From Thuidium tamariscinum (Eukaryota > Streptophyta > Bryopsida > Hypnales > Thuidiaceae): a DNA stretch of 64,000 nucleotides. The stretch's first letter is position 1, and every line of letters starts with the position of its first letter. Below are positions 35,801-46,749 of this stretch, in pieces. The position numbers and the translations under genes were made by a program. The notes beneath the pieces were generated by a model. That model made no database searches and was not told the origin of the DNA. It worked only from the letters and a program-made list of their open reading frames with translations. Location: the NCBI GenBank assembly GCA_947034885.2, contig OX344753.2:13330001-13394000 (forward strand), read 5' to 3'.

Positions 35801-38800
35801 GACGACATCGAACTGCGTCGTCCAGAGAAGACCTCAAGAAGCAGCCGCAATTCCATGGAACGGAAATAGTTCAGACAGGAATGAGCGCTGCGGGCCTGCT
35901 TCACAGCTGCATACCACTCTCGAAGCTCCTTCTCCACGAAGAGAGCAAGCTTTTGCAACTCTTGCAGCCCGGACAGCTCCGGGTAGTAAAATTGGGCCCA
36001 ATGGAAATGGCCTGATGCACAAAGCTCTGAGATTGAAATGACGAGGCGCTCCACGATGTCTACTTGTGCAATGAAGAGTCCCGTATCCTCCTCCGTCTCA
36101 GCATCAGAGGAGTCTGCAATGCAAAGTCCAATTGCAGAATTTAATAAGAGAATTTAATGCATGCATTTTCTTGAAATAAAATTAGGTACCAACAGAATTT
36201 ACTAGACTTGGTTTTTGACCGCGTAGTTATATGAATATGGGTAGACTGAAATAGTTGTTAACCATCAATGAATAGCTCACACAGATAGTTAAATAAGGGG
36301 AATAGGTCAATTTGCGATAGGCAGATTTCAAGGGTCTTTAAAGGCATTCACATAATGTTTACTACATAAGTATCCACCTTACGTTGTAACAAGTAGAAAA
36401 CTCCCCCTCCCTGAAAACCTAGCCCCTAAAAATCCTGTCAATTGAAATGCCAATTCTAAAGTACAACCTGCCACTTGCAATGCGGGTAGATTCTCTAGAG
36501 CATCTTCGGGGCGTGGACTCTTATTTTCTAGTTTTCAATGATGAAAACTGGCAGTTACAAGCCTACAAGAAAATAACCTCGTATTTAATGCTTATGAAGG
36601 ACGTTAAGAATGCAAGTTCTATGGGTTATCCACTTCCTGATTTTCGTGCTAATAGAGGAAGTTAAACAAATGAGAGCGGTTTAGTCACGAATTTATAAAA
36701 GCTGGTTGTCTCATACCTGCTTCATCTGACGTATAACGCTTGGCTTGAGCTTTATGCGTACTCAAAACCAATCGAGCTCGACTTCGCAAATCTTGCAGAT
36801 CGGCAAGATTATAGGTACAAGATTCGTCTCTGACACGGACCCCGCCGTCGTAGATTGGAGAGACATACCGAAATCCTGTCTCAGAGTAACAAGTGAGTTT
36901 CACATCATATACAGTATCCTTGAGCATGAAGTTATACTCTCCGCCCCTCAAAATTCTCTTCATGTGATCTTTCATTCTCATGCCTCGATTGGCCACACTG
37001 GAAAGGAACTGAGTGATTTGAGCCACGTTCTCATTACACTTGGAAAGCTTGGCAGCCAGTGTGCTCGCAGATGCCAATTCATTTCCGGCGGACGTTTTCA
37101 ACTCATTGAACATCACGTTCACCAATTGCACAAAAGTAGGAGTATGGCACTTCAACACAGGGCGAAACATTCCTGAAACATCATCACCAATCGAGTTTCA
37201 TGAGTCAGCATTGCCGTTGTAAAACAGGTAATACTATGCACAATTAACTCAAAGGAGATCTGTTCGTTAGCCAGGCGAATTCTGAAGGTTATGAAAACTA
37301 ATAATAATGACACCTTTGACCTTCCAACTCTACACTTTCACATGTATTGCAGACAGAACATAAACAAGACCCTGATAAAAGGCAGTCTTTGCGAGGTTAC
37401 TTACGATGGAGGTCGATCAAATCAGAAAGAATGGACTCCTGAACGAAATCATTGTCCGACCCTTCCTCGACGGCATCGATCAAATTTCTGAAATCCTCAT
37501 CCACCTTGGCCCTCAGGAAATTGATCAACGTCTCTGACTTGCCAAGTTGAATGAAAGCAAACTCTTCATTTCGTGAGAGCCTGGCGAGGAGCCTCATTCC
37601 TTGCTTTTGGTGTAGCTCAGTGAAATCCTTCAAAGTGCAATGCTCGTCACATTGGTTCATAAGATGATTCATCCTCTCAACGTAACCCTCACAGGATTCA
37701 TCGAACTGAAACAGATTTGCTACTTTACGCAACGCTGCGACCAGTTCTTCCTTCGATTTAATGGCCTTCCATGCTTTAATCGACTCGGCTATGTCCACTG
37801 TTTTGTTCCATTTGTTCCCCCAGCCGCTTTTTGGATCTTCAACCTTCAACTCACTTCTTGCGAGCTCAAATTCTCTATCGATCTGAAGCTCATCCACTGT
37901 CAACCAGACTGAGTACAGTTTCTCCATGTTCGTCTTTTCCAAATTTTTCTTTCCGCAGTAAGGCTCCATCTCTACGCGGTATTTTTTAATAGAGCTCGGT
38001 ACCAGGTCTCCAGCTACCATTGCAAAGGTCACATTAGGGGTGGCATCGGACGCGTCAGGGGTAGCATTGGAGGATGAGCCTTTGTTAATGTCTACGAGTG
38101 ATGGGAGTTGTTCCTCTTTTAGCTGTTCAAACAGCCTCCGGCATGAATCCAACAGCATGCATCTGAAAATCTCAGATTCGTGTAAGAGAAGCAGAGATTC
38201 CAAATTATCAAACAGGGAAGGATGAACCTCCTGAGGCCAGTGCGCAGTTCTTCGCAGGAGTGTAGACGTCAATGTCTCTCTCCTGGTCGTTAGGTCTGAA
38301 ACCCATTCCTGCATTCCCTGAATAAGATAACCCTTTACACTTAAATATCTACACAGATTAACGAGTCTGTCGCATGCTTGCAGTCTCTTTTCGTAAAGCT
38401 CGAGGTCTTGGAATGCTTCATCTAGTGCAGAAGATACTGATTCATATCCCTTTGGAAAAATGTTGCGAAAGATTGATTTCCACTTATGACAAGTGCGTGA
38501 CACACTCGCAACCGTGCCCATGGTGACTTCTCCCAACATGACTGAAGAAGCAAAGGAGCTACATGCCTCCCTGACTTTCTTGTAGACCCAATGCTGTTTG
38601 ACAGGTGAGCTCGGGGCAGCCTGGATTTGGAGTAAGCAACTCGCAAAGTTGGAGATTGATATGGTCTGGAAAGCTCTCTCCGTGGAAAGACTTTCAACAA
38701 ATCCTGTGTGTTCAGCCATCTTGTCCAAGAGCGCTACGCAGAGATCTTCCTGAGTCCTGTAGCCAAGTGTTGGTACGTGAGAATTTTTAGGAAACGAATT

Positions 38801-41800
38801 TTTAGGAAACGAACCAATATTAATAATGTATGGACAAAACAGAGCGACTTAAGGCCTGAATCTAAAATAGAGTATGTACTGGCCAAGGCTAAAATTCACC
38901 AGAATGAACACCCTCTCCATCACTAGTCTAGACAGCGTATAGCCCGCGTTGAAAAAACATGAAGAAAACAGCACAGGGATGTTATTTCAACCAATTGGGA
39001 GTCAGGTTGATTTCACCATCTCACCCTCTGAAATACCGAGGAGACGGTAAAGAACTTAAGTCAACGGATACCAAGGCACAGCAGTAAACGAACTGGGCTA
39101 ACTAGCGAAGAATTGAATTCTTAAGGTACGGAAAACTTACTTTTCTTTAGAACTTAACACTCCGTGTCCATGTTGAGCGCACAACCCCCTCAGAATTTCC
39201 TCACTTATCGTGTCAAGCTCTGCGACATTGGTAGCGCTGCGGAGTTGCCGGTGCATCATATCGACAACTGTGTTTAGGTACTGCACTTGAAGTGTCTCGC
39301 CAAGCTGGCTGACCCCGACTGACCCTACAAGAAATTGCTGAAGGCCTCGGGATTTTTGCAGACTCGAAGTAACTGCTGCTTGAGTCAAGCAACTCCCAAA
39401 GGCACTGAATGCGTCCACTCCTATATCGAAAACCTCTTGCACACACATGAAATAAGACAACGGAGAAGTGGATTGTCGTCGACTGAATGACGCCAACAGC
39501 CACGGCCGTAAAACACCCTTACTCAGGTACTCCATGTCTTCTGGTTTAAGGTCACCATCTGAGCTCCCCAATTTCATAATAATGATTTTGCTCAGGTAGA
39601 CATAAGCATCGATATCAGACGACGCGAGTTTGAGGAGCAGTTGGTTCTCAGCAGGCAACAGAGGCAGTGTAAAGGTGAAAGGATATTCCAAGACAAGGGA
39701 ATTTGTCGTCTCAACCAGGTCAGCACTCGAATCGGATTTCTTGGACATGGTTTGAAGAAGCATCTCCACAATGTGTCCCCGAAAGGAGGAAACCAGGAAG
39801 GGTGGTAGCACGGAGTTCGCATACGCGGTTTCCAATTTCACATGTTCAACGATGAGCTCAAGATGCTGCTGCAAATAAGTCGCCTTTGGTCGATTATTAT
39901 TGCCTGGGTTCATCATCTCAGGCATGATTTTGGTAAACCACTGATGAAGAGCATCCTCAAGTTCAGCACGAATCTCTTCTTCTGTATTTTCCGTCTGACC
40001 CCAATCTGTTGCGCCTCTCATCCACGCTTGGAGCTTCTCTGCAGCCAGCAAAAACGAAGGAAAAGTCGGGGAAGCAAACAAAGCTATCCGATACGTGCGT
40101 TTTCTCAGCGCCTTTTCTTTGACGAATACGTCGTTAGTCTTGAGCAAGTTTTTCACAGCTTCCATGTAGGCTAGCTGAGAGTTCTTTAACGTAGAGACCT
40201 CTCTCATGTCAAGCTGGAAATCGCTCACCTTCTCAAGAAAAATCCAACTGGGGTCATGCCTGCACACGCAATGTTCTTCTTTGACTCTGGTGATATAAAA
40301 CTTGGTCCTACTTGGATCCTATGAGCACATCAATATGATCAATCAAATCTCACTTTAAATCCATGAATGTTTAAGGGGTCAAGCATTCTCCTGTTGGCAA
40401 GTAAAGGTATTCTGACTAGATGAATAGGGCCGAATTGGAGTTGCCATTCAGGAATAATCCAACTGGAAGTCATACCTGCCTAGCATGTCGAGTAGAGAAA
40501 TCCAGTCGTAGGAGAACCGAGAAACCCACATCACCAGCTCCGAAATACCGTCTCGAAATATGTCTATTGCAAATGGTGGAGGGTCATAACCACACCCTGA
40601 GACAGAGACCTTCCTCAGACAGGAGAGGACTATTGCATATATCTCGTAGAGCTTCCCCTCTGGCTGACCACCCTCACGGCGAGCCAACTCCTTCAGAACC
40701 TCAAACAGCCCCAGGCAGAGAAGAAACATTTTCAGCCCAATTGTCTTGTTGTGGGCTGCAGCATCTGTATTTGAACCTCCATATTTGTCTGCAACTCTGG
40801 CAGCCCAGTTAGTTACAGATCCCAGAAGGGGTTTATAGCCGTAATTCCCACCATAATTCCCACCATAATTCCCACCGTAATAGAAACTGGAACTGGAACC
40901 GGCACCACCTCCGGCCATGGAGTATGCATCCCTAGAGAAATTTTGAAATGCTCGAGAGTCTTCCTGCTTATGACCATGGCGAATCCTCCAGTATTCTCGG
41001 ACACACTCGGCAATGTTCGAGGGATTGGCCACAAAGATTATTTGGGTCAACGCAGCCAGCCATTGCGCTACGCCCAGTGAATGGTTCTTCAGTAACAAGC
41101 CTCTCTCATCAACCACATCGAACCGCAACAGAGAATTTTGAACTCCCTTGACAATTTGAATTACTACCCTTTCAGATTCAGGATTTCCCCCACCCCGAGC
41201 ATAATTGACCACAGCTCCCGCCAAACCTGCTAAGGGATTTGAGAAACGAGTAGAAACACGAGTGTCGCGGACAGTGAGGTGGTATGCAATTTCAGTACAA
41301 ATTCGTCCATCTCTGCTGGGAAGAATGTCAGAAAACCAGAAATTGAATTTTAAGCCCAAGGCTTCCAGAGTCGGTTCCAGATGCAACCCAACTGACACCG
41401 GGTCAAACAGTTCTCCGATACCCTGAATCAAAGATCAACCGAAATATCAGCTAGGCTCACGAAGAAAGGTAAGTCTGAGAAACACGTGATTATCACAGGT
41501 TGAATGCTTGATGTTCACGATAAAGTAAGGTTTCTAAAATTCTAGCCAAACTCAAATGCATGCAGGCTACTTCAGATTGCACAGGTTGAAGCTACATGTT
41601 TGAGGTGATTATCAAGCAAATAAAGCTTAATTTTGAACCAACATCAAAAGAAATATTGATTACTTTAAATTTTCCATTGCAAGTATGAAAAATTGCTCTT
41701 TGTATGCTAAAGATAATTCAGGTAAAAGGTGTTCAATCCAACCGTAAGAGTGAAGCCCTGTTGTCTTAAATATTTTAGCATGCCACATAAGAGCCATACA

Positions 41801-42502
41801 AGCGCCACCTTTTCATGCTCATTCTAATATCTTGGACTAATGTAAATCCAACATTGAACATAACTAGGTAATTTAACAAAAAACATATACATGTTTGCAC
41901 CAATCAAGGTGAAGGATTTCTTATAATCACAAGCTTGTTGCTACGACCTGTGCAATCAGAAGGACTTATGCAATAACACCGATCTCGATACTGGGAATTC
42001 CTGATCTACAGCAAGGCAAGAGAAATGAAGTCAGAGCGTAAGATACCTTATATTCCAGGTGTGCTGAGCAACCTGAGATCGAAGCTGGGGCGACTAAGCA
42101 GAGCTGGAACGTCTCGACACTCCGTAGGTCTTTCATAGCAAACTCTTTGTTACCCGAAACTTGTTGAGACACATGCTGAGACACATACTGAGAAACAGTG
42201 TCCGCTCTAAGATGTTCTTCATTAAAAGTTGGTGGATGGTTTGATCCATACTTGCTGGTTTCATACGAACTCACAGTATTCGGGTTACATGGAAAATCTC
42301 GGCTTGTACTTGCTTGATTGTTAATATCCTCACAGTGCATTTTCTTCAGACTGCAATCGTCTCCAGTGCTGGTACTCAGATCGCATCCCAACTCTACTTG
42401 ACCTTCAACTTCTTCTATAGCTGAAGGATTGTTTACAGCTTGCTCGCTTGAAAAAATCGTGGGGACGTGCTCATTTCCCAAGAAGGGGGTTTTGTCCGCC
42501 AT
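20899..42502 (-). CDS. RNF213: RNF213-like giant AAA+ ATPase / RZ-finger E3 ubiquitin ligase
   Basis: Spliced gene of 24 coding exons on the minus strand: 42502-42047, 41422-40476, 40259-39141, 38756-37405, 37172-36717, 36113-35041, 34707-33442, 32966-32341, 32084-31875, 31690-31582, 31159-31046, 30874-30344, 30118-29976, 29749-29270, 28948-28786, 28570-28457, 28060-27735, 27639-25002, 24821-24554, 24227-23474, 23105-22823, 22582-22415, 22058-21673, 21250-20899. All are GT-AG with matching phases and sum to 4777 residues. Two complete Walker A/B sets (residues about 2166 and 2227; 2487 and 2561), GISNWSLDAAKMNR (2594), and an RZ finger (4082-4105) followed by DRTQTG identify the family. In animals RNF213 is a cytosolic dynein-like ATPase that ubiquitylates proteins and bacterial lipopolysaccharide; the plant role is unknown. 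No RING finger is seen. Uncertain points are the first exon, exon 16 start (28570 or 28564), exon 18 start, and weak donors of exons 21 and 23. Confidence 0.9.
24603..24701 (-). other. RNF213: RZ-type zinc finger with atypical ligand pattern
   Basis: The segment reads YKCSCGFQYFVGECG, then TTCPDCKKPIGG. Cys4082, Cys4093, Cys4102 and Cys4105 are in register with the family. The family position usually held by His, in the C-P-x-G-H-P-Y pattern, is Phe4086 (codon TTT at 24689-24687). The preceding x is Cys4084. The DRTQTG text that follows the finger in RNF213 proteins is present, so the alignment is firm. In human RNF213 this His is required for ubiquitylation. Confidence 0.85.
30344..32084 (-). 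other. RNF213: Second active-type AAA+ module of the RNF213-like protein
   Basis: Exon 9 carries Walker A GKPGSGKTLA (residues 2487-2496). Exon 10 continues with FSYQGSESSTSEGI. Exon 11 has Walker B VVVVLDEVGLAE (2557-2568). Exon 12 has GISNWSLDAAKMNR, the sensor-1 region typical of this family. This should equal AAA4 of animal RNF213. All catalytic Lys, Asp and Glu residues are present, so ATP hydrolysis is expected to be retained. Confidence 0.88.
32341..34707 (-). other. RNF213: First active-type AAA+ module of the RNF213-like protein
   Basis: Exon 7 ends with a Walker A motif, GETGCGKTS, with its first codon at 33615. Exon 8 opens with the Walker B motif WAFLDEIN (residues about 2225-2232). 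It continues with VVLAACNPYRRHDK, a sensor-1-like strand, and an arginine-containing segment. By order along the chain this should equal AAA3 of animal RNF213, one of its two ATP-hydrolysing units. The 475-bp intron between exons 7 and 8 separates Walker A from Walker B. Confidence 0.85.
40838..40882 (-). repeat. Coding 12-bp tandem repeat (Gly-Gly-Asn-Tyr units)
   Basis: Inside exon 2 of the giant gene, a 12-bp unit (plus strand CCACCATAATTC) is repeated about three and a half times. It encodes NYGGNYGGNYGG at residues about 337-348 after a Gly/Ser stretch. It is probably a flexible linker in the N-terminal region, and likely length-variable. Confidence 0.85.
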
Positions 42503-44735
42503 TTGAAATCTTTTCACATACCTGAACGCATCCAGAAAGTAAATCCCAACATCTCTTGAGGTGGGCAAATATAACCCCAACACTTTTCTCGTTCCCAACC
42601 CAAAATCTTGACAACAACGAATACTGATTTTGAGACTGTACACTACCAAAACAAGAAATCTTGTGTTTGAAATAGTTACCTACCAATATAATACAATATA
42701 TTCATAACTTCTGGATATAGTATCCAGATAGTATTCATATCTTGCACTTGGGTGCGTTAGAAACCCCTCACTGTTGAAGAAACTTCCAATGCAAAAGAGC
42801 ATGCAAAAAACGAGATGATTACACCAGGAGGAGGACCTTTAACACAAAGCAGAGCAAGAAGTTGCATCCACGATCAGAAGCAATGATCATCACTATCAAC
42901 GAATGGCAATGACTACCACAAATGGTTATTATTTTCGACCAAATTTCCGACCCTTACAGAGGCGAAAAAGCTAGTCAAAACAACATCCTTTTCATAACAC
43001 AAAAACAGAGAAATACCCTAATTTTGGTGTCGCTGTCCACGAAAACTTTAAAGCTCTGACCACAGAATCGGTAGAATTGCCTTTATCTATCATCATGAGT
43101 CAGATGTCTTACACTCTAGAGGTGCATCTTATAAATTAGAACGAAGCATGACTACAAAAGAACTATTGCATCACTATTAGAAGAACTGTTGTTAAAAAAA
43201 TCCTTTGACGTCTATGTCTGTCTTTGAAACAATATTCCTTTGCTTTTTGCTTTTGACACTGTGCTCATCTTTAGTTCGAGTTGAGTTTAATTATAAGTCT
43301 TTTGTTGTTCATCTCTAACCTAATGGTTATTGATCAAGTTAATTCTAGCCTTTCACCAAAACTTCCCTCCATACCCAATGTTGTTGAACAAATATATTTG
43401 CAAGACACACCATGCCTCCAACTAATGCAAACCCCTCTATATATTTTCAATTACTGTAACCCTATCTTGTACCAGAACAGACGGAGACAAAACAAGAGTC
43501 CTCATAGGTAACTGATCAACCATTGAACCGATCATAGACTGGAACAATCAGTTCATCTAAAATCTATGTAAACATATCTGTCAACACTTGCGATTACTAC
43601 CCACGATCAATAATATCCTAATCACTCTATTAGTAGGAACTCAAAGGACAACGTGTCGGTCTCTCTCCTACCTTAGAAAGCTGCGTAACTGAAATCATCG
43701 TAAGCTGATTGCACATTTTAGGTGAATTTCTTCCATAGAATATCTGAGCAACGTTGCTAAGCTCTCACCGACAGGGAAGCTGATTCCTACCGACAAGGTG
43801 GGTGCAAAGAGCAGCCAAAACAGAGTAACAGCAAATGAGCAAACCATCAATCGCCGATATCAATTCGGCAAAAAAGAAATGAGAATCAACCCAACTAGAA
43901 CGTAACTAGTACCGACAACGACAATCGTTTTGGAAATGGTCAAGAATCGCAAAGAATATGATGAAGATCGAAATTTCACTCACCTTTCGGGGGCGCTGAG
44001 GAGACCAGGGGCCTAATTGCCAAGGAAGCTCCAGCTCCTAGACCGGTCGGCCCCGATATTTCACTCACCTTTCAAAGCACTCTCCGAATTCTCAATTCAA
44101 GTATCTTCAGTCCCCAACACAAACACAAACACAAACACACAAAAGCACGTCAGTAGTATGATCTCCAAATCAACCACATGATTGTCGGTACAAACCAAAG
44201 ACAAGAAAGAGTTCCAAACTAAAGTAACACACCTGTAACTACTCACAACCCATAAAATCAGGTGTAGAATTCAAGAATCCAAGCTGCAACATCGCAGTCG
44301 ATCTTTCAAACAACGAACGCACCTTCACTCGCATGTTGAAGCTCCTCTTGAAGCGAAGATGGCCTTGAATTGGTTGTAAGTGACATAGCCGCCAACAATT
44401 GTCGGCAGGTTCGCCCCATTCATCTAATCTTACCATTAACTTAGAAATGCAGACAAATGAATCGAATGCAGTGTACAGTACTTGCTAGTTGCTACCTATG
44501 GGATATTTACAAGAACCGAGTCAACCAACCCCACCACAAATTACTCTCTAATTCTCCAACGCAGACTGACAGCACTGTCAAACAATGTCAGCGGCAACGA
44601 AGGCCAGACGGAGACTCGGATAGGTCCAATCGCACATCAGTCCCAATGCAAATCTGTATGGATTCATGGATACTGACAACGCGCATGGCCAGATAACTTT
44701 TTTTCCCTTCCCGAAATCCCGAGCAATGAACGGGG
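42503..44735. promoter_or_regulatory. Upstream region of the giant gene, probable 5' UTR/promoter
   Basis: No confident coding gene. Two minus-strand sequences fit strong splice donors: AAAG|GTGAGTG at 44069/44068, and again at 43984/43983 within a partly duplicated segment. A possible acceptor (GATGCGTTCAG) lies near 42524 just before the ATG at 42502. A 5' UTR intron is therefore possible, as is a longer N-terminus. This is inference; only transcripts would settle it. A 65-codon minus-strand frame at 44239-44436 could be an upstream exon but has no recognisable domain. Confidence 0.35.
44115..44145. repeat. Microsatellite, ACACAA units
   Basis: About five imperfect ACACAA-type units in the upstream region of the giant gene. 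Confidence 0.7.
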
Positions 44736-45348
44736 AGTAGGGGAGGAGGCTCATAAACCGTTCATCTAAGGGCTGGTCCGCCTTTTTCATGTATTTGTTT
44801 GGATGGTAATATTTTTCGCTCATTTTTCAGTGAAAGAGAAATAAACGAGGAATCTAACACAAGCTGTTTCATATTTTTTGAAGCATTATTAAATTAGTTA
44901 TGAATTTTCAAACACAGTCTGGCATAGGGCCCTATCTGTGATCAGTAGGCCTTGCAAACCCATACATGTGCAGTTTGAAAAAAAATTTGGCTTGCTTCAA
45001 AAACTAGCACTGCAACATGTAAAAAGTAATAGCATTTGTTTCTAAAAGCGTTCCTTTCTAAAACTGAAATGAATTCTTGAATAAATCATATTTCAGATTT
45101 TTGAACACTTGACAGAAGGTGGTTCAACAACTAATTCTTATTTTAAATATAATCAAGAGACACCTAACCACTTAGTTGAGAATGAAGCCATTGGGACTCT
45201 GAAACCATCCATTCAATTAGTGAAAACAAAGTCTTAGCATGCTTCAATATAATCCAGAATTCATTTTCTCACAATAAATGATCCATTTCAGAGCCTCCTA
45301 GTGGGCAGGTGCAAAAGCATGAGCGGTTTATGAGCCCTCTCCTATACT
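44736..45348. mobile_element. GGAGGAGGCTC-family MITE, copy 1
   Basis: The left end is AGTAGGGGAGGAGGCTCATA. The reverse complement of the right end is AGTATAGGAGAGGGCTCATA. Both continue AACCG, so the terminal repeat is about 25 bp. The 613-bp body is non-coding. The left 200 bases match the copy at 63547-63879, including CATCTAAGGGCTGG, GTTTCATATTTTTTG and GGCATAGGGC. The TA next to each GGGG/GGAG may be a target duplication. Confidence 0.75.
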
Positions 45349-46740
45349 GGCATTTAGTTCCAAGTTAGCCGGTTGAAATCCAGAATTTCCGAATGAAGTT
45401 CAAAATTTCAGGAAAAAACAAGATCATTTCAGAGGAAAGAAAAGAATATTCTTTACTTTCTTAAGGCCTAGCCCAAGCAACCGGTTGGTGCAAAAAAATG
45501 TAGGATTTTAGCCGGTCAAGCTCAAATTTCTTCCCGGACTGTGATCCCGAGGAGAAGCGCTTGACAAAGCACAGCCAGTACAGCACAAGAATATATCAAA
45601 AGGCGGTGCATTTAAGGACTTAACCTGGAAGAACTGGCCATGGAAGTTACCATTGATTAGGTCAGATTTTCTAAGTTTAGTCTGCCATAAGCTGTCACAG
45701 ACAGTACAAAGGGAGAAGACGGCGGCTATGAAACCGACTACAGGACTTCATCATATCCTACCATCGAAGGTAGGCCCAGCAGGTGGATTTACCCGGGGGA
45801 AAACACTGGAATTTTTTATTTTGCAAATTCTGAATCCATATTGGCAATCAGAGATCCCAAATTACCTAGGTGAGGACTAGAATATACCCTAGATACAACA
45901 CAAAATTGGTTGTTTTTTTCATTTTTACATGGAGAACCCAAAATTTATTCTACTAGGCCTATCTTGATGGTAGGATTTAATGTCTTACATATCAACTTAA
46001 ACACCTGATTTTTTATTTTTTTTTCACACTTTTTAAATTTTTTTGAATGAATATATTAATTCTATATTCTTCTTTTTTATCAAATTGATTGAAAAGAAAG
46101 GCGGGGGTGCTATTTTGTGAACCTTGGAGCTGAGCTTGTGAGCTTGTGAGCCTAAGAGCCTCCAATTACTGGCATATTTTTTTGGTAATTTTGAAAATAA
46201 AGACCTATGACCGTGGTTCAGAGGCAAGGTGAATTGCAATTACATAGCAAAAAAAATTTAGCAATTGAAGCTTCTTGATTACAACAAAATTAAGGAAATA
46301 ATACATTATAGAAAATACAATATATCATGCTATAAATAAACATCAAACTCCTGTAGAAATTTAGTAGATAAAGCTTATGGAGTAGATTCACGAAGGGTAC
46401 AGTTAGAAGATCTAGATGCAAAGCTTTCATCACTAGACTCTTTAGTGGAGCCACTTATATATATCAAAACACGTGGATCTACCTTAGGGGCTTTAGAAGA
46501 TAGTTTAAGATCATGAGATTCAAGGTGCACTACTACTACTTCAACATACATTGGTAGTTGAAAATGTTTAGAGAGACTACATAAGAATGTCAAATCTCCA
46601 AAGAATAGTTAATGTCTTGCCATCTTCATTTTTTTACTTTGCCTACAAAATAAGAATGAACAAATATGAGAACTATGTGTAAAAGAAGTTGCCTCAAAGT
46701 AACAATTAAGAAGATTAAAGATAAACTTACTTACTAAATT
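45349..46740. other. Intergenic stretch, no confident gene
   Basis: Moderately GC-rich to 45.85 kb, then AT-rich. Open frames of 60-75 codons (45653-45880 plus, 46033-46239 minus, 46375-46593 minus) show no recognisable domain. The last may be a tail of the decayed gene at 46.75-49.3 kb. Confidence 0.45.
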
Positions 46741-46749
46741 GTAATTTCT

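Noticed and set aside
33907..36041. Several 100-172-codon plus-strand frames opposite the giant gene
   Set aside because: They are antisense shadows of long exons carrying recognisable RNF213-type sequence. None shows a domain.
20899..42502. Splitting the locus into several separate minus-strand genes
   Set aside because: Exon phases match across all 23 junctions, family motifs appear in the expected order, and no terminal or initial exon signals occur between them.
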